A DNA stretch of 64,000 nt from Nipponacmea schrenckii (Eukaryota; Mollusca; Gastropoda; Lottiidae), in NCBI GenBank assembly GCA_030562195.1, contig JAUJPP010000006.1, positions 3,100,001 through 3,164,000 of the forward strand. Direction: 5' to 3'. Positions within the stretch are counted from its first letter, which is position 1. Each line of letters starts with the position of its first letter. The notes below the pieces were generated by a model that did not search any database, was not told the origin of the DNA, and saw nothing but the letters and a program-made list of their open reading frames with translations. Position numbers and translations under genes: made by a program. This document shows, one piece after another, positions 36,655 through 49,092 of this stretch.

Positions 36655-37956
36655 ATGATGAAAAAGATAAGCCTTAAAGGCTTACGGCTTTCATCAGACA
36701 GAAGACACAGAGAAACATCGCCAAAAACATTATCAAATTCGGAAGTGGGTGAAGAGAGCAGTGAGGCATCCGAGCAGAATGACTCACCCGTTCGTTTTTC
36801 TCAACTGAGTAATGCAGACGATATATCGGTGGTAAATGAGGATCCGAATAAAAGGAAAAGAGAAAAGATGGGTTTATTAAAAAATCTCAGACGTAAATTT
36901 ACTCAATCAGTACATAGGAAGAGTGAAGATGTGGAACCTAGCATGCCCAACCACATTGAAGAGTGTCCAATGCCTTCTCCCCAGCATCAAAATCAGGCTA
37001 ATTCTATGACAATATCAGTGGAAACAAAGAAAACGCGTCCACGGAGTAAACATTTATTTGTGTTTTGTGACAAATCTGTGCAATCGTGTCCAACTGGTGA
37101 TGGCCTTAATACAAACTTACAATACATGTCGTCTTCTAAAATTAGTGAGATGCATTCCAATACAGACAATCTTGAACAAGATACAAAGAAGGAGAAATCA
37201 AGTTGTAGGGGAAAGGATATCTCAAAATTTCACCCAGATGTCTCAAATAAACGTAGTAATACTAGTAACATTATAGAAGGACGTATTGTCAGTGTTTGTG
37301 AAAATGGTGCTCAAATTAGAATTGCACGCGACAGTGCGTTAATCTCAACTGAAGTCTCAAATCGGCCTGATATTTATGATAATATTGAAATAACGGCAGA
37401 TAAACATGGCTTTATACGATTAGACTATCCTTGTGTCGAACCGCAAGAGCCTTGGAGTTTAACTCAAGAACTTTTCAGACTTTCAAAATTCGGCTGGTAC
37501 TGGGGTCCTATTACCCGGCATGAAGCCGAAGATAAGCTTTATAATCAAACAGATGGTGCTTTTCTAGTGCGGGACAGTTCTGATGAACGTTATTTATTAA
37601 GTTTAAGTTTTAGGTCAGAAGGACAAACACTTCATACCAGAATCGAACACTGTAATGGTTTGTTTAGTTTTTATGCACAGCCTGACACTGAGGGTTACCC
37701 CTCTATCATAGATCTGATAGAACATTCAATGAATGACTCACAAACTGGAATCTTCTGTTATTCGCGTTCACGCTCCCCTGGTGCTCCTTCATTCCCCGTT
37801 CGATTAACCAAACCAGTCTCACGGTTCACACAAGTGCGTTCATTAAAATATTTATGTCGGTTTGTGATCAGGCAGTATACACGTTATGATCATATTCAAC
37901 ATTTACCATTACCCACCAGTTTAAAGGGGTGGATTGAAGAAAATCAGTATTATTGA
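36655..37956 (+). CDS. SOCS6: Suppressor of cytokine signalling 6-like protein
   Basis: SOCS6/7-type proteins bind phosphotyrosine sites through an SH2 domain and recruit an elongin B/C-cullin 5 ubiquitin ligase through the SOCS box. The single coding exon encodes 433 aa. The N-terminus MMKKISLKGLRLS resembles the MKKISLK start of SOCS6. Residues 40-270 are a low-complexity, basic and serine-rich region. The SH2 domain (about 275-380) has GWYWGPITRHEAEDKL, FLVRDSSDERYLLSLSF with the phosphate-binding Arg, and TLHTRIEHCNGLFSFY. The SOCS box (about 390-430) has VRSLKYLCRFVIRQYTR and the LPLP motif. The human SOCS6 coding region is also in one exon. SOCS6 and SOCS7 are close paralogues; the N-terminus favours SOCS6, but this could be a single ancestral SOCS6/7 gene. 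Met1 and Met2 are both possible starts. Confidence 0.93.
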   Translation: MMKKISLKGLRLSSDRRHRETSPKTLSNSEVGEESSEASEQNDSPVRFSQLSNADDISVVNEDPNKRKREKMGLLKNLRRKFTQSVHRKSEDVEPSMPNHIEECPMPSPQHQNQANSMTISVETKKTRPRSKHLFVFCDKSVQSCPTGDGLNTNLQYMSSSKISEMHSNTDNLEQDTKKEKSSCRGKDISKFHPDVSNKRSNTSNIIEGRIVSVCENGAQIRIARDSALISTEVSNRPDIYDNIEITADKHGFIRLDYPCVEPQEPWSLTQELFRLSKFGWYWGPITRHEAEDKLYNQTDGAFLVRDSSDERYLLSLSFRSEGQTLHTRIEHCNGLFSFYAQPDTEGYPSIIDLIEHSMNDSQTGIFCYSRSRSPGAPSFPVRLTKPVSRFTQVRSLKYLCRFVIRQYTRYDHIQHLPLPTSLKGWIEENQYY

Positions 37957-40088
37957 TATTTTAATCTTTTCAATATTTCAACTGTGGTGTATGGCAATCA
38001 GGATCTGTTGTTAATTTGACTGCTTTTGCCGATCATGTCTGACTGAGCTCTAACATGTCTTAGGTGCAGAATTGTAGAATGTAAAACTCCATTCATTTCA
38101 ATTCTAACATGTCTTGTTGATCAGTCTCAATACCAGTCATATTTGATTAGGTGTTCACGTGTCTTTTATGTTGGTTACTGGTAATTGGTTGATAGCTTAC
38201 CCTAGATATTTGGAGGACAATCTTACACCCGTTAATTGTGAGCTGTGTTTGACAACAAGGCAGATAGGATTTACTGCTTCAAATATATTCAAATTGGAGT
38301 TATATTTCAACATACATGTGATGGAACTATGAATACGGTTACTGAAAAATATGTCAAATACAGGGTTTTTATTTGATGCTTATTTATCAGAGAAGACTGA
38401 GTCAAATCAATGAAAGCATGTGATAGTTTAAAGAATGACCTGTGAAAACCTATTTTAGTCCTTGTAAAAGAACTTAATGGCATTAATGACGTCCAGCTCT
38501 AAATAAGACATGATTTTATGAAACTATTTATAGAAATATTGATTTCAACATGACTTGCAGTTAGATCCATAGCCATGGGGGCACAGTCATTTTATTTCAA
38601 CTTCTAAACCCTCTGATAAGTCTGAAGATTGTTGAATACTTATTTGGCATCTTTATGTCTCGATTTGACAACAATGCTCTCTCATTTGAAGACTAACAGA
38701 TAGAAATTAATGATGACATAAGCAATGTAAGACATCTAAAAAAACTTCAACTTCTCTTTCTGAGTCTAGCCTGTCTACATCTTTCCAAATTATTTAAAAG
38801 AGGACTGGAAAGGACTAATTAGAGTTTGTAATCTCAGTTTGTAATCTCAAAACTTACAATGTATAAATATGATGATTAATTATTTAATTTAAGTTTTTTT
38901 TAAAAATGGCATATTTCAAGAGATCCTTCCTTATTCAACTTACAATATTTGCATCTGATGTTGGTCCGTCCCAAATATTCTTCTGTAAGATCAATAGATC
39001 CATTTATAACATATTGTGTGTTTTTGGAAATTCAAATTCTATAAAAAATACAAAAATTGAATGATTTTGGTAGCATATTTGTATGAAGGTTAAGTATCAG
39101 TTCACTTCAATAATAGTCTAGGAACTGTAGATTGTTTTGCCAGAACTTAATTTGAACTTAAAGAGATTGTAAAGAGGTTTTCAAAATTTTTTATCAGGGA
39201 CACTGATAGTGTCAATTACACAATTTCAATCATCAGTCAGACGTCTGTAGTTTCTACAATTCTACTAAGCTAAGCCATTTCTGAAGTCATCATTAAATCT
39301 GCTTATATTATATAAGATCCTTTGTGATAGTGACGTCATTACTAGAACCACTTATGTCTGATTGACCTAATACACATAAAAATCTCTTTATAATCCCTTT
39401 CAGATTTCTATTGTTATATTTAATATAAATGTAATGAAGAAATTTGTTTGAAAATAATATCACCAATATTGCATCAATTTTAAGCGATAGATTGAGACTG
39501 TAGGGGTATTATTAATACCGTATTAACCTTTATAAACTTACAAAATATTGTTTAATATTTCTAGTATCTGATTCTTTACCAATATTCGGTGAGGCTTTCG
39601 TCTTTTAATCTGTTTTATATTTTGTGATCCAAAGTGGCACATTTTAAGATTGTTTTTAGTTCACAACTTTTCTATTTTGAGGGGTCATTATTTATTTTAG
39701 TTTATTCTATATTTTCTCTCTAAGGGTCAGAGGTATTAATGGGCAATGTCTTTTAAAAAAATTTAAAGGGATTGTAAAAGATGTTTTTGTAAACTTTCTA
39801 TTTGTATCAGGGACACATATTCTTTAAAAGCTTAGTGAAAAGTTAAAAAAAAAAACTCTTTGAAGAGATACTACCTTTTAGAATGAAATTCTTTATTTTA
39901 TATTGAAAATATTAATCTCATGTTCATTCTAAGAGGTGATATTCCTTTTAAATACAATACTATATTTTAACTAAAATAGAAACTGTGTCACTGTGAACAA
40001 GAGCATGTTATATTACCTAATATGAGACTTGCAGTCAAGAATAATCTAGGAATCTTACACAAGAGAATCATATGATCTATCTATTTAA

Positions 40089-40555
40089 AGGGATAATAGG
40101 CGTTAGAACGAACATAAAATTTTAAGTTCACTCAAATTTGGACAATAACAGTATATATCCATCAGTGGACTTACCTATACATCAAAATCCCTCTAAAATC
40201 CGATAAATCCCCAAAATAAAGTAGTTAATCATAAAACGCTTGAGCCATCCATCAAGCGATTTTCAAATCGTGTAAATATAGAGGGAAGTAACTCTAACAT
40301 GTGAGTTTTCACGCGTCCTTGACCCCTACTGTTGAATTCCACAATGATGTTTTAGCGTTGATTAACCAGACGCTTTTATTCTCAAACTGAATGGAATCGT
40401 CGCCGGCTCACTTTTTTTTAAAATTCCGAATATTTTTTTATTGTGGCTTTTTAAAATTTGGTAAAGTGTGGGATGTATACTTATTTAACTAATAGTCAAT
40501 ATGAAACACAAATATAAGCCGTAGGACGAGTGTATTCTAACGCCTATTATCCCTT
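40089..40555. mobile_element. TTAA-flanked 467-bp MITE, family B, copy 2
   Basis: It is in the same orientation as 19028-19494 and differs from it at only scattered positions. It is flanked by TTAA at 40085-40088 and, with one extra T, at 40556-40559. Two near-identical copies 21 kb apart suggest fairly recent activity. Confidence 0.88.
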
Positions 40556-41420
40556 TTAAGGATGTTTTAAAAGCCTTGTTAATTTGTATCAGAACATGTT
40601 ATTGAAAGTGAAACAAACTTGTGATTATAAATCCGAGCATGTTTTTTGGCCTTATTTGAAGCCTTCCCACTGCCATTATTTGTAATTGTATATAATATAT
40701 ATAATTGTGTGTATATATTGACTTTGATGTTATATTGGTGAGATAATTATATCAACAAGCCAACCTGTCTGTCAAATATCAAACGATTGAGAATTTCTTA
40801 TAGAAAATTTAACTAATTTGATGAAAACATTCTAATCCTCATTAGTACAGCTTTATAAGTATTTGTGGTTTTCTTTCCTAAATTGGGAATATAGTAAGCC
40901 CTGCCTTCTATAACAGTATCGGATCAGTAGAAAATCATTACTGTACCACTCAAGGTTTCAAGGTGTTGACACATTCCTTAGTAAACCGGTAAAAAAATCA
41001 GGATTTTAAGACATACAGTAATCGATTGCATGATTGAACATAAAATTCACAAAATCCTCCCTTACTCCAGTCATTTGATTGGTCAATCTTTTAAATCTAT
41101 TTTGAATTTAGTTTTATCAACTAATCAAATCGCTGTATTATGTTAAAGTTAGGTTTATTTTGCAGTTAAATTTGCGAAACATGGCCTATAGGCCGGAAGA
41201 ATAAATACAAATTTTTAAAATTAGATGTATATTGATATTAAGCCCAAGATATGTTGTCTGGTTGGCTGGTGATAAAATTATCTCCCCTATATCCAATGGT
41301 TTTTAGCTGTAGACAATTGTGTGAATGACTCCAGACTTTGAAAGCCATTAAAACATTTTAAAAACAACTTCTTGTTTTTCTTCTTCATTGCTTTACCTTC
41401 AAATTATCAACATCCGGAAG

Positions 41421-41717
41421 CCAAGGTGGCTCAGTGAGTTAGACGCTTGCTCGCTAACCTGAGGTGAGATGAACTTTTGGACTTTTCAGCCCGGTTCCCC
41501 TTTGTCAGTGAAGCAGGTCGGAGGTACTGACATGGAAAAGGTCTAGTCGGTCGGATTGGACAATAAACTGAGGCCCCATGTGCAGTTGGAAATCGCAAAG
41601 AGGGTAGGCTAATGCCACTGTCCTGTCAAAATTTATCTCATTGCACACTGCATGGTGTTGTCTGTTTTCATTAGCCCATAAGGTGCAGAAGAGTAGGACG
41701 TTAAACTCCATTTTATT
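41421..41717 (+). mobile_element. Full-length tRNA-derived SINE
   Basis: It starts with a tRNA-like head: AAGGTGGCTCAGTGAGTTAG (box A region), then TTGCTCGCTAACC and GCCCGGTTCCCC near the box B position. The body runs through GACAATAAACTGAGGCCCCA and TTAGCCCATAAGGTGCAGAA to the tail AGTAGGACGTTAAACTCCAT. It is the best reference copy for the many fragments in the window. Confidence 0.82.
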
Positions 41718-42279
41718 TTCAGACGCATCTATTTTCACGTCCAAGACATAATGAACTAAAAATCTGGCCAGGAGAATTTTTATAATAAAGCTTCATCCCC
41801 AACTGAACAAACCTGCCCTGTACCCACTCAAATCTTTCTGGATACACCAAATATCACCAATAACTCATTGATTTCTTAGTTGCAACCATCCCCCCCCCCC
41901 CCGTAAGTTACATTTACTTGTCACACTGCCCCTATTACTTTCCCTCTCATAAACCAAATACCACCCCCCAGTCACAATTACCTCCTCAAAAATCAAGTCT
42001 AGCTTATATAACAGTTATAGTGACCTGTTATACACCTGACACTGGGCTAACAGACTATAATATATGCTAATTGTCAGTAATATCTATAAATATTCATACT
42101 ATAATCAACACAAATTTATTCAAAGTTTTAACCTTTTTATTATACACAGTCAACTAGTTATAGTCACTTGGTCAGGAATGTTGATTAGGTAGTTTTGGCC
42201 AGTCAAGTCTGAATTTTGTACCAAAAGTGATTGGTCAGGAATGTTCACTTGGTTTTATTAGATGGTCATGTCTGAATGT

Positions 42280-43127
42280 TAGGGCTGCAACGTATCCTGA
42301 AGTGACGATTCGATACACTAAACGATACCCGTGTGACGATACGATTTATTGCGATTATAAATCACGATTCTTCGTTAAAAGAGAAAACTGATATTAATAT
42401 TTAAACACCCTTTTCAATATTTGGCACAAGTACTTTTTGTACATACCTCACTCCGTTTTCATCGGCACTGTTTTACTTACGCACCCCCCCCCCACCTTCC
42501 AACTTCCCGTAAAGCTATCAATTAGAAACTTGGCAGAGGGGTACTTATTTGTGTCCTGAATATTCACAGCCAATTACAGACGATTCTGACCATTCCTTCT
42601 ATTTATAATTAGCTTTTTGGGACGTTGGAGAGTGCGTAGGTTAAACAGTTCCGTAAAACCAAATGACTAACAAACTTCGGATTTATATTTTCTCTCAGCG
42701 CTTTCATTTTAGTTTTTTTTCACTAGTTTTTTCAACCACAACGGTATTTTGACATTATTTGAATATTATTAAATATAAGCGGAATTAATTACGACATGTG
42801 CAATTCCATACTGCTATTTCCGGGAAAAAATTATTGATAACTATGCAAACAGACATTACGCAGTACATAATGTGTTTAAAAAAAATACTAAATAAGCAAA
42901 AACAAAAATAAATCATTTCTTTTTTTGCAAATAATACGTGAAAAACAAATTTATAACGACTTTTTTTAAATACGCAAAGAATCCGTGTTCTTATAGGAAA
43001 ATGAAGGGAGGTAATCAAATATCAGAATCGTGCTGATGTATCGCGATTATTTTTTTCTAATGAAATGCATCAATAAGCAGGGACGAATCGTGATTCATCG
43101 ATTTTACGGTGAATCGTTGCAGCCCTA
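42280..43127. mobile_element. hAT-like non-autonomous DNA transposon (848 bp)
   Basis: The 13-bp inverted ends TAGGGCTGCAACG and CGTTGCAGCCCTA are perfect and are flanked by a perfect 8-bp target duplication, CTGAATGT (42272-42279 and 43128-43135). Eight-base duplications and AGGGCTGCAACG ends are known for hAT elements. Longer sub-terminal inverted segments (ACGATTCGATAC against GAATCGTGATTCATCG) lie inside. No transposase frame is present. Confidence 0.92.
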
Positions 43128-43915
43128 CTGAATGTTATCCCAAATTATATTTTATATTCAATTGCCAGCCATGCCTGAATGTGAATGATAGACATTTGAT
43201 TTCATATGTTTCATTAACTTCTAAGATTATGTGTTATGCTCCTTCTCTAAATAGTTCTCATGTTTGTAAGATAACTCCATTGCTGTTTCACATTTTGGTT
43301 TTAATTAAACAAATCTAATTCAATTAGGATTACAAATTCAATTTTGTTTGTTTTCTGATACTTTTCGTGATGCAATCTAAATAGATTTCAACAAACCATC
43401 AGAAAACGACAAAATAATGAAATTTTTATCTAATTTTAGTTAGATTGTAATTAAAGCATCTTGGAATCCAAAAAACAAGAGATGCCTGAATATAAAGATA
43501 GAATTATTATTGTTTACAACAAGAAACAATTTTTTATTCCTTCAGAATTGAGCTATATAGAAAATAACAAAATTTGGTCAACGATTTTTACATAAAGATT
43601 AGATTTATACATAATTTCACAATTAATTCAAAATGCACGAGTTTATTAAGATAGAAAGTTACAAATACTGACACCTTAACCCTAGGGGAAGGCGGTTTCT
43701 TAACAATGGCATTGGATTTATCTCCCTTCCTAGCATGTTATTCTTTTAAAGAAATCAAAATGTCTAAAAGTTACACTAATTGTTGATAACTTGAACCACT
43801 GATTAAAACACTAAGAACACAGTTAGCCTATAATGTTGTAGAAAATATATTTATACAGCGGTATCACAATACACTGTCATTATTTCTTTTATTTACAAGA
43901 GTTATTTCCCTTTGA

Positions 43916-46900
43916 TCACCGTTTTCTGGAATTTATTCCCAGCATGTTTCTAGTCTGAAATTAAAAAACAGAATCTTAAAACAGAAACAATCCCAGTATG
44001 TATAAGCTGTTTCCCATGGGAAATAACATAAGGGGAAAACTGGGGATTGGGGATACTCTGGGTTTATGTTTGTTTACATTTTAACTCTCTATATTACAAA
44101 GGTAAGTAAAGTAAAGAAGGGACGTAACTCTGATCAGTAAAATACATTCAGACCCCGATATAATCATATGCCTATAGCTTGAAACAGTAAATTTTCTGAC
44201 TGCAAAAACAATCTAGGAGATACGAAATGACAATAGCGATCTTGGTTCATTCAAATTGGATGGTTTCAACACAAGAAAGCACTCATCTCTAAAAATGAAA
44301 TGAAATGTGCAGTGCTATACAGTATGCAATGAGGGAGGACATTCCTGGACAGCAGCATTAGCCTTCCCTTTTTGTACATTTCCAAAGTACTCAGCCTGTT
44401 TAACCCTTTTCCATCAGCTACTCCAACCTGCATCACTGACAGGGTGAGTCGCAGTAAATTATTTAAACATTAGAATACGTACCATAATACAGGCTCCCCA
44501 TAATCCTTCTGACATAGTAGTTCCAAATTGTTGAACCTTAAACAAAGTCAAAACACGGTACAATGAGAATAGTATCCTAAAAGGTTCGAAATATCTGGAG
44601 TCGAGTGAATGGAGTTTTATGTCCTACTCTTCTGCACCTAATAGGCTTATGAAAATGGTTATCTTCATCAACAGAAGTTATATAGAAAGTTAGTTTAAGT
44701 CCCAAAAGAACAAGTGACATCTTTGGCTGTTGGTGGTTAACACATGTTCTAAGCACAATCCAAATTAAAATAAACGTGTTTGTTGCTAGGTCGTTAGGTA
44801 CTGTTGGTAAGAATCCTCATATTTAGAAATAATAATGATAATGCCTTTACCAGTGCTTCCACAAACCAGTTCTGTGTCAGCTTCAACTACGTACTATCAT
44901 GTTCATTTACTTACATTTCTAGCACAAGAACTAACTTCTGTTAAATTGTCAAGTCTGCGGTCTAAAAATTGCCAGGTCTCCAGCTGATCTTCAGAGTTAT
45001 CTTGTATCATATAAATCTCTGTACTTTTATAGACGGCAGCCAGACTGGCTCTTTTAGTATACCAGTTAAACTAATTATTGATAAAACATTCTATTTAGCA
45101 TTTATACCTGGGCCCTTATTCTTGAAAACTTAACTTAGGATGATTTTAGAGTTCCAGTCATCTGATTGGTCAATCACTAAGATCAGTCTAATCATCAGTT
45201 TGGGCAAGCTTTAAAATAAGCTTTATGATCAAACCTCGTTAATGTATTTCTTAAACTGAAAGCTTCGTTGATTTTATGTGAAACCATTCTCTAAGTCAAA
45301 GTGCCTAATACTGTAATTAGATACTGTAACTACCTTAGCCCTTAGCCTCCTCTGGCTAGGAACAACCGTCGTGAATGTGCTAAATTCCAACAGTTTATCC
45401 AGTCAATGAATTGTGAAGAGTAACTATATGTACCAGGGTGACTAACTCTCTGAGGCCCCATGCTTCATTTACCGATACTCAGGGTAAGGATAGGTGGCAA
45501 ACTGACTTTATTGGATAACAACTGTCAAGGTTTAAGGTTCAAAATTGAATAGATCAGTAGAAGAGCCATATTGTGTAAAATCTCTTATGGAAAGTCTGAG
45601 AAGGTTCTCCCCTAAGAAAATTTTGAAAATAACAACTTACATCTGTGGATCTGTCACCAGCATAGTACCAAATATCATCCATTAATCTTGATAAATTCTG
45701 CCAGGATTCCACAGCATTCTGAGGTAAAGTCTGTATAGCCATAGCCTAATGATAGGGAAAATTCAAAGAAATCAGAACAAAATGGAGTTTTACATCCTAG
45801 TCTTCTGCACCACATAGGCTAATGAAGATGGTGGGAAAATTAAAAAAATTAAAACAAAAAACACACTGTTAGAGTCATACAAATCTAATTCTACTGCATC
45901 ACATTGAAACTTTATTTATCATCTCTTTCTATATCCAAAGTAATAACCATCTAGAGACCAAATCACTTTTGAAGATTTCTCACCTGCGACCATTTTTCTT
46001 TATAGGGTAAAAGCATTCTCAACCTTGTTTCCACAGCATCACGTATAAAGGGTCTGGTTTTAATTCTTAAAAAAAAAGCAACGTAAGCTTAAAATGTGTC
46101 AAGTCAATCTCTTTTAAAAGGATTTATTTGCTTTAAATATATGCTTTACCAGGTGATAAAGCTCTATTTTATCTACCCATAACACTTTTCAGAAGTAAAA
46201 TCTGACCTTGCGTTCACTTGTCATGAATAAAACTGGTACATTGACATTACCTTCAATAGATGAAGCAAGGGACTTTAGACTATTGTCTTTCTTAGGATGC
46301 TGCAATAACGTCCCTCCCAGTTTTCCCTGAATTACTTTTTAAGTTGAAATTATGACAATGTCACTTTATTATTTCCTTCAAGTAAGAAATAATAGGATAT
46401 CACAGCTGAAATGCTTTACCCACACCAATGCCCTAAAATACATGTATCACCCTCATAGACGTCCTTTATCAGTACAAGAATAGACTTACTTTACTCCCTC
46501 TGCCTGTGTTTTCGAGACCTGTTCAGCCAACTGATCTGCTAACTGTTGATTACTGGTGGAATAAAAATAATGGACTAATTCTGCCCCACCTCTCTCAAAC
46601 ATACCGTGAGCTATAGATGGATACCCTTCTGCTTGTGCCCCTGTAAGTTAAATATTTTGAAAAGATTTAAAATTCTGGGTTCTATTCTCAGAAACTTAAA
46701 GATACAATCTATTGAGGACAAGAGATTTAGCTATTGATAGAAAAATAAAGAATTGGGATGGCTAAGTTGATTTATTGTACAACACAAAGCCTTGGTTTAT
46801 TGTACAACACAAAGCCTTGGTTTATTGTACAACACATAGCCTTGGTTTATAGTACCACACAAAGCCTTGGTTTATAGTACCACACAAAGCCTTGGCTTAT

Positions 46901-48326
46901 TGAACCACACAAAGCCTTAGTTTTTTAGTACCACAGAAAAAATTGGTTTATGTTACCACACAAAGCCATGGTTATTGTACAACACAATGCCTTGGTTTAT
47001 TGTCTCACAAAAAAACCTTGGTTTATTGTACTACACAAAGCCTTGTTTTATTGTACCACAAAAAGCCATGGCTTATTGTACCACACAATGCCTTGGTTTA
47101 TTGTCTCACAAAAAACCTTGGTTTATTGTACAACAAAAGCCTTGGTTTATTGTACCACAAAAAACCGTGGTTTAGTGTACTACAGAAAGCCTTGGTTTAT
47201 TGTACCACACAATGCCTTGGTTTATGGTACCACACAAAGCCTTGGTTAATTGTACCATTTAAAAAGGCAGACTCAGTTAAAACATAATAATGTATGCTAC
47301 CTGCAGAAAGTGATTTTTTGGTCCAACCATACTGGTGAACAAATGGTAGTGAAGATTTTAGAATTCTCTCTCTGATTTCATGTTCTTCTTCTTGTCTTGA
47401 TTCTTCTTCGCGACGGGATTGTCTTTCCCTGAATTTAAAATGACAAGTTGATGTGTTGTTGAATTATTTACTACCCTCAACCTAACACCCTAGGTCAGAC
47501 ACCTCTACAACCCACAGGTTATAGGATCAAGACACTTACTACCCTAGGTTCTCATGGCATAAACCATACCATCCTAAAGGGTAAAAAATTTTACACTCAA
47601 AAGGTCATATACTCTTACCACATAGACCATAAACAGTGTTGTCACTAAATTTTAGAATAGATGACTAAAAAAAATTAATATGCGGCAAACATGAGTTAAC
47701 CCTACTCGACGATGGAAATTTTTTGAAAAGTAGCCGGCAGCAGAAGAACAATAGCCGGCGATAATGGCCGGCTGCCGTCTCTTAACGACATCACTGCCAT
47801 AAAACCATATTTAATATTGAATAGTTCCAACTCACTCTTTAGCAATATCATCCTGATAAATTGTCTCCCCTCGAGTAGCTCTCTCTGTGTTCTGATTATC
47901 ACCAGTAGTTGTACTGTCTCCGCCACTGCTAACAGTAGTCAGACACTGTGATGTTGAAATAATACTTCTGATCTGTTGTCGAAATTTGTGGTTTACACCT
48001 AAAATGTTGGTTTTTTTATTATTTCCAGCAAAGGGGGGAAACTCTGTTTTGCACTATTATGCACATTTGTCTCAAAGGGATTTTAAAGAAATTTTCTTAT
48101 GTGTATTTGTAAATGAAATGAATAGAAATTTACATTCTACTGCTCTGCACCTTATGGGATAAAGACAGGATGTGGATAAGGAACGATGAGAGCATCAATT
48201 TACACAATTCTGATTTTCATTCAAACTTCTGTGACCTCGCTTCACAATTTATTATTCTAATTATCCTGTAGATAGGACTTTTCCTTGCCATTGCAAAATG
48301 CTAACATAAGATCTACGTATGGCCAT
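43916..48326 (-). CDS. COQ9: Ubiquinone biosynthesis protein COQ9, mitochondrial
   Basis: COQ9 is a lipid-binding, TetR-like protein of the mitochondrial coenzyme Q complex; it works with COQ7. Exons recognised: 47836-47998, 47301-47428, 46490-46640, 45984-46065, 45641-45745, 44915-45070, 44483-44536 and 43916-43954, all in phase. Diagnostic stretches: REEESRQEEEHEIRERIL, SIAHGMFERGGAELVHYF, FIRDAVETRLRMLLPY, RLMDDIWYYAGDRSTD, FNWYTKRASLAAVYKSTE, QFGTTMSEGLWGACIM and the short last exon TRNMLGINSRKR. The start is the weak point. ATG at 48326 with a 10-base exon (48317-48326) and donor GTAGATCT fits the phase and would give a basic presequence beginning MAIRVNHKFRQQIRS, 295 aa in all, but the donor is poor. 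A 25-bp minisatellite lies in the intron between 46640 and 47301. Confidence 0.9.
44295..44455 (-). mobile_element. SINE fragment downstream of COQ9 exon 8
   Basis: TGCAATGAGGGAGGACATTC, AGCAGCATTAGCCTTCC and CCAACCTGCATCACTGACAG follow the SINE order in reverse orientation. It lies in the last COQ9 intron. Confidence 0.65.
46772..47252. repeat. 25-bp minisatellite in COQ9 intron (about 19 units)
   Basis: The unit is AAAGCCTTGGTTTATTGTAC followed by CACAC, with variants such as CAATGCC and TCTCACA. It closely matches the SINE segment GGCCTTGGTTTATTGTCCCA, so it probably arose by amplification of a SINE piece. Open frames across it are by-products. Confidence 0.88.
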
Positions 48327-49092
48327 AGACAGATGGGATATATATATGAATTGACTGATGGACCAGGCAGCTGATGATATATATCTGGAATAAGATACAA
48401 GATATAACATCCTTAACGTATAACAAGTGCCTTTCAATGTATACAATATCTGAAACAGTCTAATAAACTAAATAATACTAAATCAAATAACAGTTATATG
48501 AGATTTATTGTGAAAGCAGCATTTACAACATCTATAATACTTAATAAGGCAAGGCTTGAATATAAGCATTAGCTATAGACTTTACATAAATAACAATAAA
48601 ATAAGCCATAAGTTTATCCCCAAAATACCAGAAAACCCAATAAGCAATTTACAATTAAAACTGAATCAAGATTTACAATTGTACCCCCTGTTCAGGTTCA
48701 GCCAAATTGTTTAAATCCAATCATTTTGCTGCATTTAGAAATAATATAGTGTTTATAGTAGTAGTTGAGGTATTAGATAAAGGTTGTAATAGATTGACAT
48801 TGTGAATATGTATAAGATGAAGTTTGTAATACCTTGAAATTGTGAAGATGTATAAGATGAAGTTTGTAATACTTGACATTGTGAAGATGTATAAGATGAA
48901 GTTTGTAATAGCTTGACATTGTGAAGATGTATAAGATGAAGTGTGTAATAACTGACATTGTGAAGATGATAGTAAGAAGTTTGCAATACCTTGACATTGT
49001 GAAGATGTAAAAATATGAAGTTTGTAATAGACTGACATTGTAAAAATGGACAACACCTTCTACATTCACTTGTATACATTTTAAATTTCTGA
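48327..49092. other. Short spacer between COQ9 and GLMN
   Basis: It contains the presumed COQ9 promoter, close to the GLMN 3' end, and the small 40-bp minisatellite. No coding exon was recognised beyond the weak COQ9 first-exon candidate. Confidence 0.5.
48780..49045 (-). repeat. 40-bp minisatellite between GLMN and COQ9 (about 7 units)
   Basis: Units read GACATTGTGAAGATGTATAA followed by GATGAAGTTTGTAATA and a short joint. It is the same family and orientation as 9520-9925, and its right edge lies within 50 bases of the GLMN stop codon. Confidence 0.88.

Larger units (their letters stand above)
37957..43915. other. SOCS6-like 3' UTR and spacer with transposons
   Basis: No coding exon was recognised over about 6 kb. 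The first part is probably a long AT-rich 3' UTR. The rest holds a family A MITE remnant (about 39868-39958), the family B MITE, a SINE at 41421-41717 and the hAT-like element at 42280-43127. COQ9 ends convergently at 43916. Confidence 0.6.

Noticed and set aside
46943..47287. Overlapping frames of 66-114 codons
   Set aside because: They cross the 25-bp minisatellite in a COQ9 intron and are shifted by its length variation.
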